Positions 63,421-64,000 of a DNA stretch of 64,000 bases are shown one piece after another. How positions within the stretch are numbered: the stretch's first letter is position 1; every line of letters starts with the position of its first letter. A model generated the notes under the pieces. It worked only from the letters and a program-made list of their open reading frames with translations. It was not told the DNA's origin and made no database searches. The translations under genes and the position numbers were made by a program. Origin of the DNA: Glandiceps talaboti (Eukaryota; Hemichordata; Enteropneusta; Spengelidae); NCBI RefSeq assembly GCF_964340395.1, contig NC_135559.1, positions 3,393,501 to 3,457,500 on the forward strand, given 5' to 3'.

Positions 63421-64000
63421 GAATACGCTCGGAAAATGTCAAAATCTCGTACACTACCAGCCGATCATTTGTAGAGCGAAGTCGGTCCGTTCTCAGCAGT
63501 GTGATGCTAATTTCATTATTCATTCTCTGCAAATGATAATGATTGGCTGTTCCAGTTACATGACCGACTCCCCACCAATGTTATCGTGCTATCGATTTAA
63601 AACAAATTTTATTTTCCAGAAATAAATCTTGGTTTACATCGGCTTCTTATTCTTAACTTGTTAATTCTTTACACATAAAATATGAATTTAAGCGGTCCAC
63701 TATCGGGATTTTTCTTCCACTAAAAACATTTCTACCAGCTGGTTACATATGGTATGCATTAATTAGAGAAAAGAGCCAAGGTGAACTACTGTTACCACGT
63801 TGAAAGAATACTTCCTATTGGATAGTATATTCGAATACCGTTGAGAGCGTTTCTATCTGGCCAATCGTGAAGTCAATTCAACGTTAGGCCAGTGTACTGA
63901 AATTAAACTACCGACCCTCATAATTACAATGACACTTGATGACGGTATCGGCCGAAAACTTCTGATTAATTTCATGGGTTCGATTTTATGAAATTTAACA
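63421..64000. other. Upstream intergenic sequence, no gene seen
   Basis: AT-rich sequence with scattered CpGs (for example 63838-63900). A short open frame at 63404-63625 on the plus strand has no recognisable motif and I do not call it. Distal regulatory sequence is possible but nothing specific is visible. Confidence 0.5.

Noticed and set aside
1-64000. tRNA, rRNA or snRNA genes
   Set aside because: No convincing A/B box pairs with cloverleaf or other conserved RNA signature were seen; subtle cases could be missed without a covariance-model search.

Overview
This window is metazoan nuclear DNA dominated by introns. It is AT-rich, the splice sites are GT-AG, the introns are 3 to 16 kb long, and microsatellites, minisatellites and small non-autonomous transposons are frequent. 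No prokaryotic gene, CRISPR array or operon is present. The repeat style (ending with CA runs plus a CTAA-type hairpin, pogo/hAT/Tc1-like MITEs, 114-bp tandem blocks) and the invertebrate-like protein suggest a marine invertebrate bilaterian such as a hemichordate, cephalochordate or lophotrochozoan. The species cannot be resolved from the sequence alone.

One protein-coding gene can be supported: a glypican of the GPC4/GPC6 (Dally-like) subfamily on the minus strand. Five exons are present: exon 1 (63052-63217, start codon and signal peptide), exon 2 (46510-46668), exon 3 (30729-31120), exon 4 (16148-16313) and exon 5 (12746-12876). They join in frame (phases 1, 1, 0, 1, 0) to encode the first 338 residues, roughly 60% of a typical glypican of about 550 residues. 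Eleven of the 14 conserved glypican cysteines are encoded here. The furin-type cleavage region, heparan sulfate attachment serines and GPI signal would lie on further exons below position 1. Only 1,014 of 64,000 bases are coding.

Layout: 63218-64000 is the upstream/promoter side, CpG-rich near 63260-63370. 46669-63051 is intron 1, with a pogo-like TIR element at 48701-50207, a 152-bp hAT MITE with 8-bp target duplication at 57148-57299, and several minisatellites. 31121-46509 is intron 2, with a 206-bp TA-flanked MITE, a HINE/Helentron-like repeat at 36078-37200 and minisatellites. 16314-30728 is intron 3, with foldback elements and a 26-bp minisatellite. 12877-16147 is intron 4, with two minisatellites of palindromic units. 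1-12745 is the incomplete intron 5.

The most interesting points are: a tandem copy of the exon-4 acceptor 59 bp upstream that would act as a decoy or poison splice site; six consensus CArG boxes in about 200 bp just inside intron 5; a recurrent foldback family; the same minisatellite family on both sides of the frame-neutral exon 2; and tandem-repeat plus CA-run plus hairpin elements resembling Helentron-derived repeats. I saw no convincing novel multi-gene system.
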